From contig NZ_KE150413.1 of NCBI RefSeq assembly GCF_000411255.1, forward strand, positions 347,131 to 411,130: 64,000 nt of DNA, read 5' to 3'. The position numbers and the translations under genes were made by a program. Source of the DNA: Paenibacillus sp. HGH0039. Its GTDB lineage: Bacteria > Bacillota > Bacilli > Paenibacillales > NBRC-103111. The notes under the pieces are model-generated. The model was given only the letters and a program-made list of their open reading frames with translations, was not told the origin of the DNA and ran no database searches. Positions 27,362-34,769 of the stretch are shown in pieces (positions within the stretch are counted from its first letter, which is position 1; each line of letters opens with the position of its first letter).

Positions 27362-28603
27362 ATGGCTAACCAGAAAATTTTCAAGAACGCATTGCTCATA
27401 GACGGAAAAAGTAACACGGTACAAAAAGAAGCTCTAGTAATGGTGGAAAACGAAAGAATCACGTATGTTGGCTTATACGATGAAACCATCGTGCAACAAG
27501 CCGGTGATGCGGAGCTGTTCGATCTAAAAGGCATGACCTTGATGCCGGGAATGATTGATACACACGTGCATCTGTGTATGGCAGGCGAGCCGAGCACCTT
27601 CACCGACATGGTCATGGATACACCGGCGTTCGCCGCAATTAAAGGGGTAGAAAGAGCCGAACGCTCGCTCGAAGCAGGATTTACGACACTTCGCACCATG
27701 GGCGAAAAGGGACATATTGATATCGCCATTAAAAAGGCAGTCGAACAAGGAATCATCGTCGGACCCACCATTTTTGCCAGCGGAAAAGCCTTGACCATAA
27801 CAGGCGGGCACGGAGATATGTTTCCTGAAGGAGTAAGTGTGGATGGAATCGGCATCGTCTTGGACGGTGTCGACCAAGCAAGAAGAGCTGCCCGAGAGCA
27901 ATTAAAGCTGGGTGCCGACAATATTAAAATGATGGCTACGGGCGGAGGAATGTCCCCCGGTCCGGGAACGATCGCCCAATTAACCATTCAGGAAATGCAA
28001 GCTGCCGTAGAAGAAGCGGTGAAATTCGAGAAAGTCACAGCCGCCCATGCCATTGGTGTCGAGGGAATTCATAATGCTTTGAAAGCGGGTGTTCGAACTA
28101 TTGAGCATGGGACATTCTTAGATGATCAAGGGATTGAACTCTTCTTGGAGAAAAACGCATATCTCGTTCCTACACTGTCTGCTTTTAAAACGATTAAATA
28201 CGGCAGAGCGGGTGGAGTCCCCGAACACCATCTTAAAAAAGTGGAATACTACCAAACTGCCCATGAAGCCAATTTACAAAAGGCGATTGCGGCAGGCGTC
28301 AAGATTGTCGCCGGTACGGATGCGGGAACCCCTTTTAATTATCACGGGGAAAATGCGTATGAACTGGAATGTCTCGTGAGAAACGGTTTGTCTGAAATGG
28401 ATGCGATTAAAAGTGCTACGCAAGTAGCCGCAGAAGCCCTTCGTTTAACGGAACTAGGGGTCATTGAGACGGGGAAGATCGCAGATATGATCGTCGTCGA
28501 CGGGAATCCGCTGCTGGATATCAAAATCCTTCAAGATAAAGCGAGAATCAAGCGGGTCTATAAAGGAGGGCAACTCGTTCATACCAATTCTGCGGAATGC
28601 TGA
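27362..28603 (+). CDS. COG1228 amidohydrolase 1 (imidazolonepropionase/prolidase-like)
   Basis: A 413-aa metal-dependent amidohydrolase with a TIM barrel. Metal and catalytic signatures: DTHVHL (His 68 and 70), the carbamylated-Lys strand NIKMMATGGG, AAHAIGVEGI, TIEHGTFLDD and AGTDAGTP with the catalytic Asp. This pattern is the cd01299-like branch, whose studied members hydrolyse Xaa-Pro or Xaa-Arg/Lys dipeptides. SD AAGGGAG precedes ATG 27362. The gene at 30333-31526 is a paralogue, with a symporter between them, so imported peptide-like or cyclic-amide substrates are likely. Confidence 0.88.
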   Translation: MANQKIFKNALLIDGKSNTVQKEALVMVENERITYVGLYDETIVQQAGDAELFDLKGMTLMPGMIDTHVHLCMAGEPSTFTDMVMDTPAFAAIKGVERAERSLEAGFTTLRTMGEKGHIDIAIKKAVEQGIIVGPTIFASGKALTITGGHGDMFPEGVSVDGIGIVLDGVDQARRAAREQLKLGADNIKMMATGGGMSPGPGTIAQLTIQEMQAAVEEAVKFEKVTAAHAIGVEGIHNALKAGVRTIEHGTFLDDQGIELFLEKNAYLVPTLSAFKTIKYGRAGGVPEHHLKKVEYYQTAHEANLQKAIAAGVKIVAGTDAGTPFNYHGENAYELECLVRNGLSEMDAIKSATQVAAEALRLTELGVIETGKIADMIVVDGNPLLDIKILQDKARIKRVYKGGQLVHTNSAEC

Positions 28604-28640
28604 TTCTGATCATAGAAAAAGCTTGAGGGGGTTAACTAGA

Positions 28641-28850
28641 ATGAGAAATTATTATTGGCTGGTTATCATTCCGTTTATTGGAATGCTCGGAGGTGCCGTT
28701 GTCTTTAATCAAGTTACTCCTTACGTATTAGGATTGCCTTTCCTGCTCTTTTGGATCTTGCTGTGGATTGTTCTCTCTTCGCTTACGATGCTGGTAATTT
28801 ATCAGCTGGATAAATCAAACGGATTGCTCGATAAGGAGGGCGATGACTAA
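28641..28850 (+). CDS. DUF3311 small membrane protein (symporter partner)
   Basis: A 69-aa protein with two membrane helices (about 4-22 and 28-52) and a short acidic tail. DUF3311 proteins (a WYWL-like opening, here YYWLVIIPF, then LPFLLFWILLWIV) are typically encoded just before SSS-family transporters. ATG 28641 follows GAGGGGG; a TTG at 28623 overlaps the SD. Its stop overlaps the symporter start (TAATG), so the two are translationally coupled. Confidence 0.85.
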   Translation: MRNYYWLVIIPFIGMLGGAVVFNQVTPYVLGLPFLLFWILLWIVLSSLTMLVIYQLDKSNGLLDKEGDD

Positions 28851-30331
28851 TGAATACGGCTCTGCTCATTATGCTTGGGTTTCTTTTGCTGTCTCTCTTT
28901 CTCGGGTTAATGGCGAGAAGAGGAAAAGATATGAATATGGAACAGTGGGCTGTAGGGGGACGGGGATTTGGCACCGTATTCGTTTTTCTATTACTCGCCG
29001 GGGAGATTTACACCACTTCTACTTTCCTTGGGACAAGCGGTTGGTCCTACTCCAAAGGCGGCCCCGCATTTTATATCCTATGTACCTCTTCCTTAAGCTA
29101 TTTACTGGGGTATTGGCTGCTGCCGCCGATTTGGAGATATGCAAAAGAGCACAAACTCGTTTCACAATCTGATTTCTTTGCCATCAAATACAAAAGCAAA
29201 GGTTTAGGTGTATTGGTAGCGATTGTAGGTGTCTTGGCACTCATACCGTATCTGATCTTGCAATTTAAAGGATTGGGGATTATCGTATCCGCAGCTTCAT
29301 ATGGTTCGATCTCGCCCTCTCTTGCCATTGTCATCTCTACCATCGTCATCACGGTTTATGTAAGCGTTTCCGGTATTCATGGATCGGCTTGGACGGCAGT
29401 CATGAAAGATATATTAATCTTTATAATCGTTCTCTTTTTAGGTATTTATCTCCCTTACCACTATTATGGCGGTATTCAATCGATGTTTGAGGCAGTGAAT
29501 GAAGCGAAACCGAACTTTTTGCTTATTCCTGAAAAGGGGTTATCCTTCTCTTGGTTCATTTCGACAACCTTGCTCACTGTGATCGGCTTCAGCATGTGGC
29601 CCCATACTTTCGCAGCCTATTTTTCCGCGAAAAGCACGAACGTATTTAAGAAAAATACGATCATCATGCCCCTTTATACACTGATGCTGCCATTCGTATT
29701 AATCGTTGGGTTCACGGCTATCTTACAGGTCCCCGGATTAACCGGTCCCAATGGAGATTTGGCGCTGTTAAAAATATCGATCCAAACGTTCGACCCTTGG
29801 CTCGTTGGATTAATCGGAGCTGCAGGATTGTTAACAGGGGTCGTTCCCGGCTCCTTGCTGCTCATGGCCGCTTCTACAGCTATCGCGAAAAACATCTACC
29901 AAGTAATCTTTCCTGCAACCACAGATGCGGGGCTTAGCAGGGTTGCCAAGATGATCGTTCCGATTATCGCTCTCGTTTGCATGTTTTACGCCATTTTCAA
30001 CAGCAGCACGATCATGACCCTGCTCCTGATGGGCTATAATTTTGTAACCCAATTATTCCCGCCCTTACTCGCTTCTCTGGTCAATAAGAGATTCTTCACC
30101 AAGCAAGGCGCTGCAGCCGGAATGCTCGTCGGTGTTCTCACTGTCATCATTATTACACTGAACGACCTTACGATAGCTCAGCTATTCCCGGGTCTGCCGC
30201 AAGCCATTCAAGAATTAAATATCGGGTTCATCGCCGTACTTCTAAATACTGCAGCGTTAATCCTCGTCAGTATGTTTACACGCAAACAAACTATTCCTAT
30301 GAATAACGTCGGATTAGAGAAGGGGGCTTAA
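28850..30331 (+). CDS. Sodium:solute symporter family transporter
   Basis: A 493-aa integral membrane protein with about 13 helices. FLLLAGEIYTTSTFLGTSGWSY near residues 42-63 and SMWPHTFAAYFSAKS near 250 are characteristic of the SSS family branch related to pantothenate and amino-acid symporters. It probably imports the substrate of the flanking amidohydrolases with Na+. SD AAGGAGG lies 10-16 nt upstream within the DUF3311 gene end. The second amidohydrolase follows after one nucleotide. Confidence 0.92.
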   Translation: MNTALLIMLGFLLLSLFLGLMARRGKDMNMEQWAVGGRGFGTVFVFLLLAGEIYTTSTFLGTSGWSYSKGGPAFYILCTSSLSYLLGYWLLPPIWRYAKEHKLVSQSDFFAIKYKSKGLGVLVAIVGVLALIPYLILQFKGLGIIVSAASYGSISPSLAIVISTIVITVYVSVSGIHGSAWTAVMKDILIFIIVLFLGIYLPYHYYGGIQSMFEAVNEAKPNFLLIPEKGLSFSWFISTTLLTVIGFSMWPHTFAAYFSAKSTNVFKKNTIIMPLYTLMLPFVLIVGFTAILQVPGLTGPNGDLALLKISIQTFDPWLVGLIGAAGLLTGVVPGSLLLMAASTAIAKNIYQVIFPATTDAGLSRVAKMIVPIIALVCMFYAIFNSSTIMTLLLMGYNFVTQLFPPLLASLVNKRFFTKQGAAAGMLVGVLTVIIITLNDLTIAQLFPGLPQAIQELNIGFIAVLLNTAALILVSMFTRKQTIPMNNVGLEKGA

Positions 30332-30332
30332 C

Positions 30333-31526
30333 ATGAAAACCTACATTCGGAACGTTACTTTATATAACGGACGAGGCAACAAAACGGAAGGCGCCAATAT
30401 CCTTTTTGATGAAACCGGAATTCTTGGATTAGGTACCTATGATCTGACGAGTCAAGCTGATCTGGTCATTGATGGCACAGGATTAACCGCACTACCTGGT
30501 CTCATTGACTTGCATGTTCATTTGACAATGGATGGCAGTCCCGATTCCATGGGTAAAACAATCGCGGACTCGGCCGGTGTTGCTGCCTATCGCGCACTTG
30601 TTAGTGCAGGGAAACAGATTCAATCAGGCGTAGTCACCGTTAGAAATTGTGGCTCCAAATACAATATAGATATTGAACTGCGAAAAGCGATTGAAGAAGG
30701 GATTGTAAAAGGCCCAAGGATCTTTGCTTGCGGTCAACCGATTACGATGACAGGCGGCCACTGCCATATGTTCGGTACAGAGGTAGATGGCATCGAGGAA
30801 GTTCGAAAAACAGCGAGGAGCAAGATAAAAGAAGGGGCCGACTTTCTTAAGCTCATGGCTACAGGCGGTGGACTAACACGCGGGGTAAAGGCAGGAGCTT
30901 CCCAACTAACTGAAGAAGAATTAGCTGTCGCTTGCCAAGTTGCCAAAGAGGCCGGAAAACGAACAGCCGCACATGCCCAAGGCAACGAGGGGATCAAAAA
31001 TGCGATCCGCGCAGGCGTGACAACAATTGAGCACGGAGTCGAGCTGGATGATGAAGCGATCCAATTGATGAAAGACCGTAACACGTATCTCGTCCCGACA
31101 CTGGCGGCTCCCTATCAGATTGTAAAGAATGGAACGGCTGCCGGCATACCGGAGTTTGCGGTAAAAAAAAATGAGGAGGCCATGATTCCTCATCGTGAGA
31201 GCTTTCGCAAAGCACATAAAGAGAAAATAAAAATTGCCGCCGGTACAGATGCGGGTACCCCCTTTAACCTGCATGGAGATTTTGCAACGGAGCTTGAGCT
31301 CATGAAAGAAGAAGGCATGTCCCTGCAAGACGTCATACACGCCGCTACCTACATGGCTGCCGAAGCGCTCGGCATCGAAGGGGAGACCGGCAGCTTGGAG
31401 ATCGGGAAATGGGCCGATGTCATTCTCCTCGAAGGTGATCCCGAAGCGGATTTCTCTGCTTTTCGCCGAGTAACCCATGTATTCAAAAGCGGGGAAAGCA
31501 TGTACATGCATGCTTTGGAAGTTTAG
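30333..31526 (+). CDS. COG1228 amidohydrolase 2 (paralogue)
   Basis: A 397-aa paralogue of the enzyme at 27362-28603, with the same motifs: DLHVHL, FLKLMATGGG, AAHAQGNEGI, TIEHGVELDD and AAGTDAGTP. All metal-binding and catalytic residues are present in both copies, so neither is a pseudogene. The differences lie mainly in loops that shape the substrate pocket, suggesting two related substrates or two consecutive steps. It starts one base after the symporter stop, with SD GAGAAGGGGG. A terminator at 31712-31749 ends the run. Confidence 0.88.
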   Translation: MKTYIRNVTLYNGRGNKTEGANILFDETGILGLGTYDLTSQADLVIDGTGLTALPGLIDLHVHLTMDGSPDSMGKTIADSAGVAAYRALVSAGKQIQSGVVTVRNCGSKYNIDIELRKAIEEGIVKGPRIFACGQPITMTGGHCHMFGTEVDGIEEVRKTARSKIKEGADFLKLMATGGGLTRGVKAGASQLTEEELAVACQVAKEAGKRTAAHAQGNEGIKNAIRAGVTTIEHGVELDDEAIQLMKDRNTYLVPTLAAPYQIVKNGTAAGIPEFAVKKNEEAMIPHRESFRKAHKEKIKIAAGTDAGTPFNLHGDFATELELMKEEGMSLQDVIHAATYMAAEALGIEGETGSLEIGKWADVILLEGDPEADFSAFRRVTHVFKSGESMYMHALEV

Positions 31527-31711
31527 GGATAGAGGCTGCCGCGGTGTTGCTCGTTTAGGCGGTGAAAGACGAAGAAGACGAAGAAGACATACCGCTTTCC
31601 ACTGGCTACGCCGATCATTGGTCAATGCGTGCCTATGATTTCGGCATTCGTGTCCCTCTTGGGCGGTATGCTGTAATTCAGCCTTCCGCTGAATTACGGA
31701 TTAAGGTCCGG
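31527..31711. other. Non-coding interval with perfect inverted repeat
   Basis: GTAATTCAGC (31673-31682) and GCTGAATTAC (31688-31697) form a 10-bp perfect stem with a 5-nt loop and no T-run. A GAAGAAGAC-type repeat lies at about 31570-31590. The open frame across it runs through the downstream terminator and lacks an SD, so it is not coding. Confidence 0.5.
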
Positions 31712-31749
31712 AGCAGACTTTTTCGAGAAATCGGGAAGTCTGCTTTTTT
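31712..31749 (+). terminator. Terminator of the amidohydrolase operon
   Basis: AGCAGACTT (31712-31720) pairs with AAGTCTGCT (31736-31744), followed by T residues to 31749. Confidence 0.9.
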
Positions 31750-31846
31750 GTTGAGTTGAACTCATTATTCTTCGTCGCAAAAGTGGAACGATAACGGGAA
31801 ATTTCGCGTAAGGAATAAAAGAGATAAAGTAACGAGGCGGGTTTCA

Positions 31847-31877
31847 TTGGATCCCATATGGCTTTTTCTGGTATAAT
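31847..31877 (+). promoter_or_regulatory. Promoter of the 43-aa gene
   Basis: TTGGAT (31847-31852) and TATAAT (31872-31877) with a 19-nt spacer, 34 nt before the start codon at 31912. The spacer is slightly long. Confidence 0.6.
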
Positions 31878-31911
31878 AAAAGGAGTAAGAAAGCAGAGGA
31901 GGCGCGTAGGG

Positions 31912-32043
31912 ATGACGGAAATCATCAAAGGAATAATTCCCTTGATCAGCAATCTGCTGCTGGCCGTAGGCCATTTCTTTTTGCAGAAGAAGATTGACAA
32001 GACCAACTGGAAAGTGCCCCAGCGGGAAGAAAATACGAATTAG
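31912..32043 (+). CDS. 43-aa hydrophobic small protein
   Basis: A 43-residue protein: MTEIIKGIIPLISNLLLAVG, then a short aromatic stretch and a basic/polar tail (KKIDKTNWK...). The hydrophobic stretch at about residues 4-24 could cross or lie along the membrane. It has its own promoter (31847-31877), a strong SD AGAGGAGG (31895-31902) 9 nt upstream and its own terminator, so it is a genuine monocistronic gene. Function is unknown. The size and layout also fit small membrane toxins or stress peptides, but no antisense RNA was identified. Confidence 0.72.
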   Translation: MTEIIKGIIPLISNLLLAVGHFFLQKKIDKTNWKVPQREENTN

Positions 32044-32072
32044 ACTGCCGGATACAGAGGCGGTCTTTTTTT
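32042..32072 (+). terminator. Terminator of the 43-aa gene
   Basis: AGACTGCC (32042-32049) pairs with GGCGGTCT (32059-32066), then T residues to 32072. Confidence 0.9.
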
Positions 32073-32212
32073 GTGTGACTATAGTCCTATAAAAATTAAT
32101 TTTTGAGAACCTGTTATGTGCCCTAAAGTCGTAAAAAAAAGAATTGTGTAATATTATGTAAGTGTTATAATGGAGGAGGTAAATTTTAACTGCAAAAAAG
32201 GGGAGCAATGAA

Positions 32213-32857
32213 ATGGCAAAGATGGTTACTTGCAAGACATGTTCGAAAGAGGTTGCAACGTCGGCGAAAGTTTGTCCGGGATGTGGCGCAAAGTTAAAGG
32301 CCGGCTTTTTTAAGAAAGCTATTCTTGGTGTAGTAGGTTTTATTATCGTCATAGCGATCATTGCAAATATGGGTAAGGATAAGCCGACTACGGAAGCCTC
32401 TACGAAAGCGGGCACAGAAACTAAAAAGGATGCTGCACCGGTTCAGCAGGAATTGTCTAAAGAGGGCGTTTCTTCTGACGTCAAAATCGTAGTAGACGGT
32501 TTCGAATCGAAAGCTGAAGTTGGAGATAACCAATTCAGTAAAGCTAAAGCGCAAGGTGCTTTTAAAATTGTGAAAGTTACCCTTACAAATAATCAAAAAG
32601 ACGCGATTACGATCGATGGCAACAGTTTTAAACTGATAGATGATCAAAAACGTGAGTTTTCTTACTCCACGGAAGCACAAATCGCTCTGGAATCTTCCAT
32701 TAAAGATAAGAAAGACTCTTTCTTTTTGAAAAAGCTGAATCCAGGTCTATCCGCTACCGGTTACGTAGTGTTTGACGTACCTGCAGACGCTAAAGGTTTT
32801 GTTCTGGAAGCAAGCGGCGGGTTTACCGGCAAGAAGATCAAGTTGAAAGTGGAGTAG
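32213..32857 (+). CDS. Zinc-ribbon membrane-anchored protein with DUF4352-like domain
   Basis: A 214-aa protein in three parts. An N-terminal zinc ribbon has two C-x-x-C pairs (residues 7-10 and 23-26: CKTC, CPGC). A membrane helix spans about 34-51. The extracytoplasmic beta-sandwich at about 90-214 (AFKIVKVTLTNNQKD, then NSFKLIDDQKREF) is typical of DUF4352-type immunoglobulin-like domains. A Thr/Lys/Ala-rich linker joins the last two parts. ATG 32213 follows AAGGGGAGC. It is monocistronic with its own terminator. The role is unknown; such proteins are common in Bacillales. Confidence 0.85.
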   Translation: MAKMVTCKTCSKEVATSAKVCPGCGAKLKAGFFKKAILGVVGFIIVIAIIANMGKDKPTTEASTKAGTETKKDAAPVQQELSKEGVSSDVKIVVDGFESKAEVGDNQFSKAKAQGAFKIVKVTLTNNQKDAITIDGNSFKLIDDQKREFSYSTEAQIALESSIKDKKDSFFLKKLNPGLSATGYVVFDVPADAKGFVLEASGGFTGKKIKLKVE

Positions 32858-32871
32858 TCGTAGAAAAAGTA

Positions 32872-32905
32872 AAAGACAGTTCCTTTTCAGGAACTGTCTT
32901 TTTGG
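32872..32905. terminator. Bidirectional terminator
   Basis: A 12-bp perfect stem, AAAGACAGTTCC (32872-32883) with GGAACTGTCTTT (32890-32901), with A- and T-rich flanks. It serves both the DUF4352-type gene and the convergent SLH gene. Confidence 0.93.
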
Positions 32906-32910
32906 GTTGT

Positions 32911-34599
32911 TTAAATAAATTTAGCCGCCGTCAGGAAACGCTTCAGCATCGTTGCGCTTTGTGCGCGTGTAGCCTGCTGGAGAGGCTCAATCGTAGTCGA
33001 AGTCATGCCGTCGATGATACCGAGGCTGAGTGCCGCAGCAATCTCATCTTTAGCCCAGATAATTTTATGGGAATCATTGAACTTAGTCAGCATGGCTTGT
33101 CCCTTAGTGATTTCAGTGCTGGTGTTTACCCCAGCGTAGCTAAGAGCGCGAACGACCATAGCCGAAAGCTCTTCACGGGTAATCTGGTTGTTCGGACGGA
33201 ACGTGCCGTCTTCATAGCCGTCTACCAGCTTCAGCTTGGCTGCTGTCGCCACTACGTCCGCATACCACTGGTTGGAAGCAACGTCTTTAAACGTGGAAGT
33301 TCCGCCGGTGTTCTGAATACCCAGAGAACGGACGAGCATAGCTGCGAATTCAGCACGGGTTACACTGCGATCCGGCTGGAAGGTTGTGTTGGTTACGCCG
33401 TCAACAACGAGCTTGTTAGCCAGCATCGTAATGTTGGACTCCGCCCAGTGTCCCTTGATGTCCGAGAAGGTCTTGTTAAGCTCCAGTACACCGTAAATGC
33501 TGTTGCCTTGACGCTTCACCATTACGTCTGTTTTGCCGTCGCTAAACGAGTAGAAAGCGGGAACGAACGTCATGGTTTTAGTTGTTTCGTTATACAGGAA
33601 AGCCGTCGTTTTTGCCTGATTCAGCACGGTGTCGAAGTTCAGGCTGCGAGGCACGTACACATTACCGGTGTTGATCATGGTTGTCTTTCCAGCAGCAGTA
33701 GTTGCATCCAGGTTGAAATCTACAGGTGTACCGATGATTTTGCCACCCATAGCGGCCGCTTCCGTTTGCATCGTACTGCGCATGCTTTCAGAAACCATTT
33801 TCACAGTGACACGGATATAAAGCTCATTGAGTCCAACACTCAAGGAAGAAGCAAGAGTATCGTAATTTAATGCCGCCAGAGGAAGGTAATAAACGGCGCT
33901 GCCGTTTTTAACTGTGATTTGCTTATAGTTGCTGTTATCTTTTAGCACCCATGCCGGGATATTTACCATGTCGCTGCCGTTTAAAGCAATTTCCAGCGTG
34001 TCGCCTTTGGCAAGGGCATCTTGCAGCGCCTTCGCGTCAAGAGAGCCATCAGAGCTTGCTTTAATGGAGTTCACGGCTGTGCTTCCGTCACCAGGAGTGG
34101 TCGTGCCTCCACCATTGTCGCTACCGTCGCCTGTGCTTCCGCCCGGAGTAGTGGAACCGTTATCGGAATCGTTAGTATAATTTGCATTGTTAACTCTTTG
34201 ATAAACGGAATCAACAACGGATTGTAGATTTATATATTCATAAGTGCTCGAAACAGGAGTCGAAAAATCATACCCGTAACGATTATTTGTGGCATCAAAT
34301 TTACTTGTATATGTTGCATCAATGACATTGAGTAAGTTGCCGTTTGGTCCGTAAACCCGAATTTGTGTTTGATCTCCCGCAACGCGTTCATCCAAATAGA
34401 CAGTGCCGCTTACTGTCCCTTCCGTATAAGAAACGGGAGTAGAGAATTCTGTCTTAGCAAAAGCTAGGATTGGTGTGAAAGCCGAAACTACTAACGAGAA
34501 GCACAGCACTTGTGCAGTTTTGGTAAACCATCGGTTCATCTGGGCAACGCTCCATTCTCTCTTTATTTTTGCTTCTGTGTTTATGGTTTTACGTTTCAT
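32911..34599 (-). CDS. S-layer homology (SLH) domain surface protein
   Basis: A 562-aa secreted protein. The signal peptide ends at about residue 48 (MNRWFTKTAQVLCFSLVVSA... AFA). A beta-rich region is followed by a Ser/Thr/Gly/Asn/Asp linker at about 140-175 (GSTTPGGSTGDGSDN) that could carry O-glycans. A unique domain comes next, and three C-terminal SLH modules from about residue 378: FSDIKGHWAESNI, FKDVASNQWYADVV and a third DSHKIIWAKDEIAAAL. SLH modules bind pyruvylated cell-wall polymers. SD AAAGGAGGTGA is ideal. It is followed downstream in orientation only by the terminator at 32872-32905. It may be a substrate of the glycosylation locus beside it. Confidence 0.92.
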   Translation of the reverse strand: MKRKTINTEAKIKREWSVAQMNRWFTKTAQVLCFSLVVSAFTPILAFAKTEFSTPVSYTEGTVSGTVYLDERVAGDQTQIRVYGPNGNLLNVIDATYTSKFDATNNRYGYDFSTPVSSTYEYINLQSVVDSVYQRVNNANYTNDSDNGSTTPGGSTGDGSDNGGGTTTPGDGSTAVNSIKASSDGSLDAKALQDALAKGDTLEIALNGSDMVNIPAWVLKDNSNYKQITVKNGSAVYYLPLAALNYDTLASSLSVGLNELYIRVTVKMVSESMRSTMQTEAAAMGGKIIGTPVDFNLDATTAAGKTTMINTGNVYVPRSLNFDTVLNQAKTTAFLYNETTKTMTFVPAFYSFSDGKTDVMVKRQGNSIYGVLELNKTFSDIKGHWAESNITMLANKLVVDGVTNTTFQPDRSVTRAEFAAMLVRSLGIQNTGGTSTFKDVASNQWYADVVATAAKLKLVDGYEDGTFRPNNQITREELSAMVVRALSYAGVNTSTEITKGQAMLTKFNDSHKIIWAKDEIAAALSLGIIDGMTSTTIEPLQQATRAQSATMLKRFLTAAKFI

Positions 34600-34727
34600 C
34601 TTTGTCGATTCACCTCCTTTATGATGAAAAAGTGGGCTTGTAAGTATTTAACAATCATAATTATCCGTAGTATGGAAAAATGAAACAAAAGTTTTCTTGT
34701 TATGTGGATTGATTATAAGTTGCAAAT

Positions 34728-34760
34728 AAAAAACAACCGCATCTTTAAAAGATGCGGTTA
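34728..34760 (-). terminator. Terminator of the O-antigen ligase-like gene
   Basis: On the minus strand, AACCGCATCTTT and AAAGATGCGGTT form a 12-bp stem (34735-34759), followed by GTTTTTTATT. Confidence 0.92.
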
Positions 34761-34769
34761 GCGAAAAGA

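Noticed and set aside
31562-31759. 65-codon frame with GAAGAAGAC repeats after the second amidohydrolase
   Set aside because: Runs straight through the intrinsic terminator at 31712-31749 and has no SD.
22691-32910. Prophage or integrative element carrying the accessory genes
   Set aside because: No integrase, recombinase, phage structural gene, tRNA-end repeat or insertion sequence was found at either edge.
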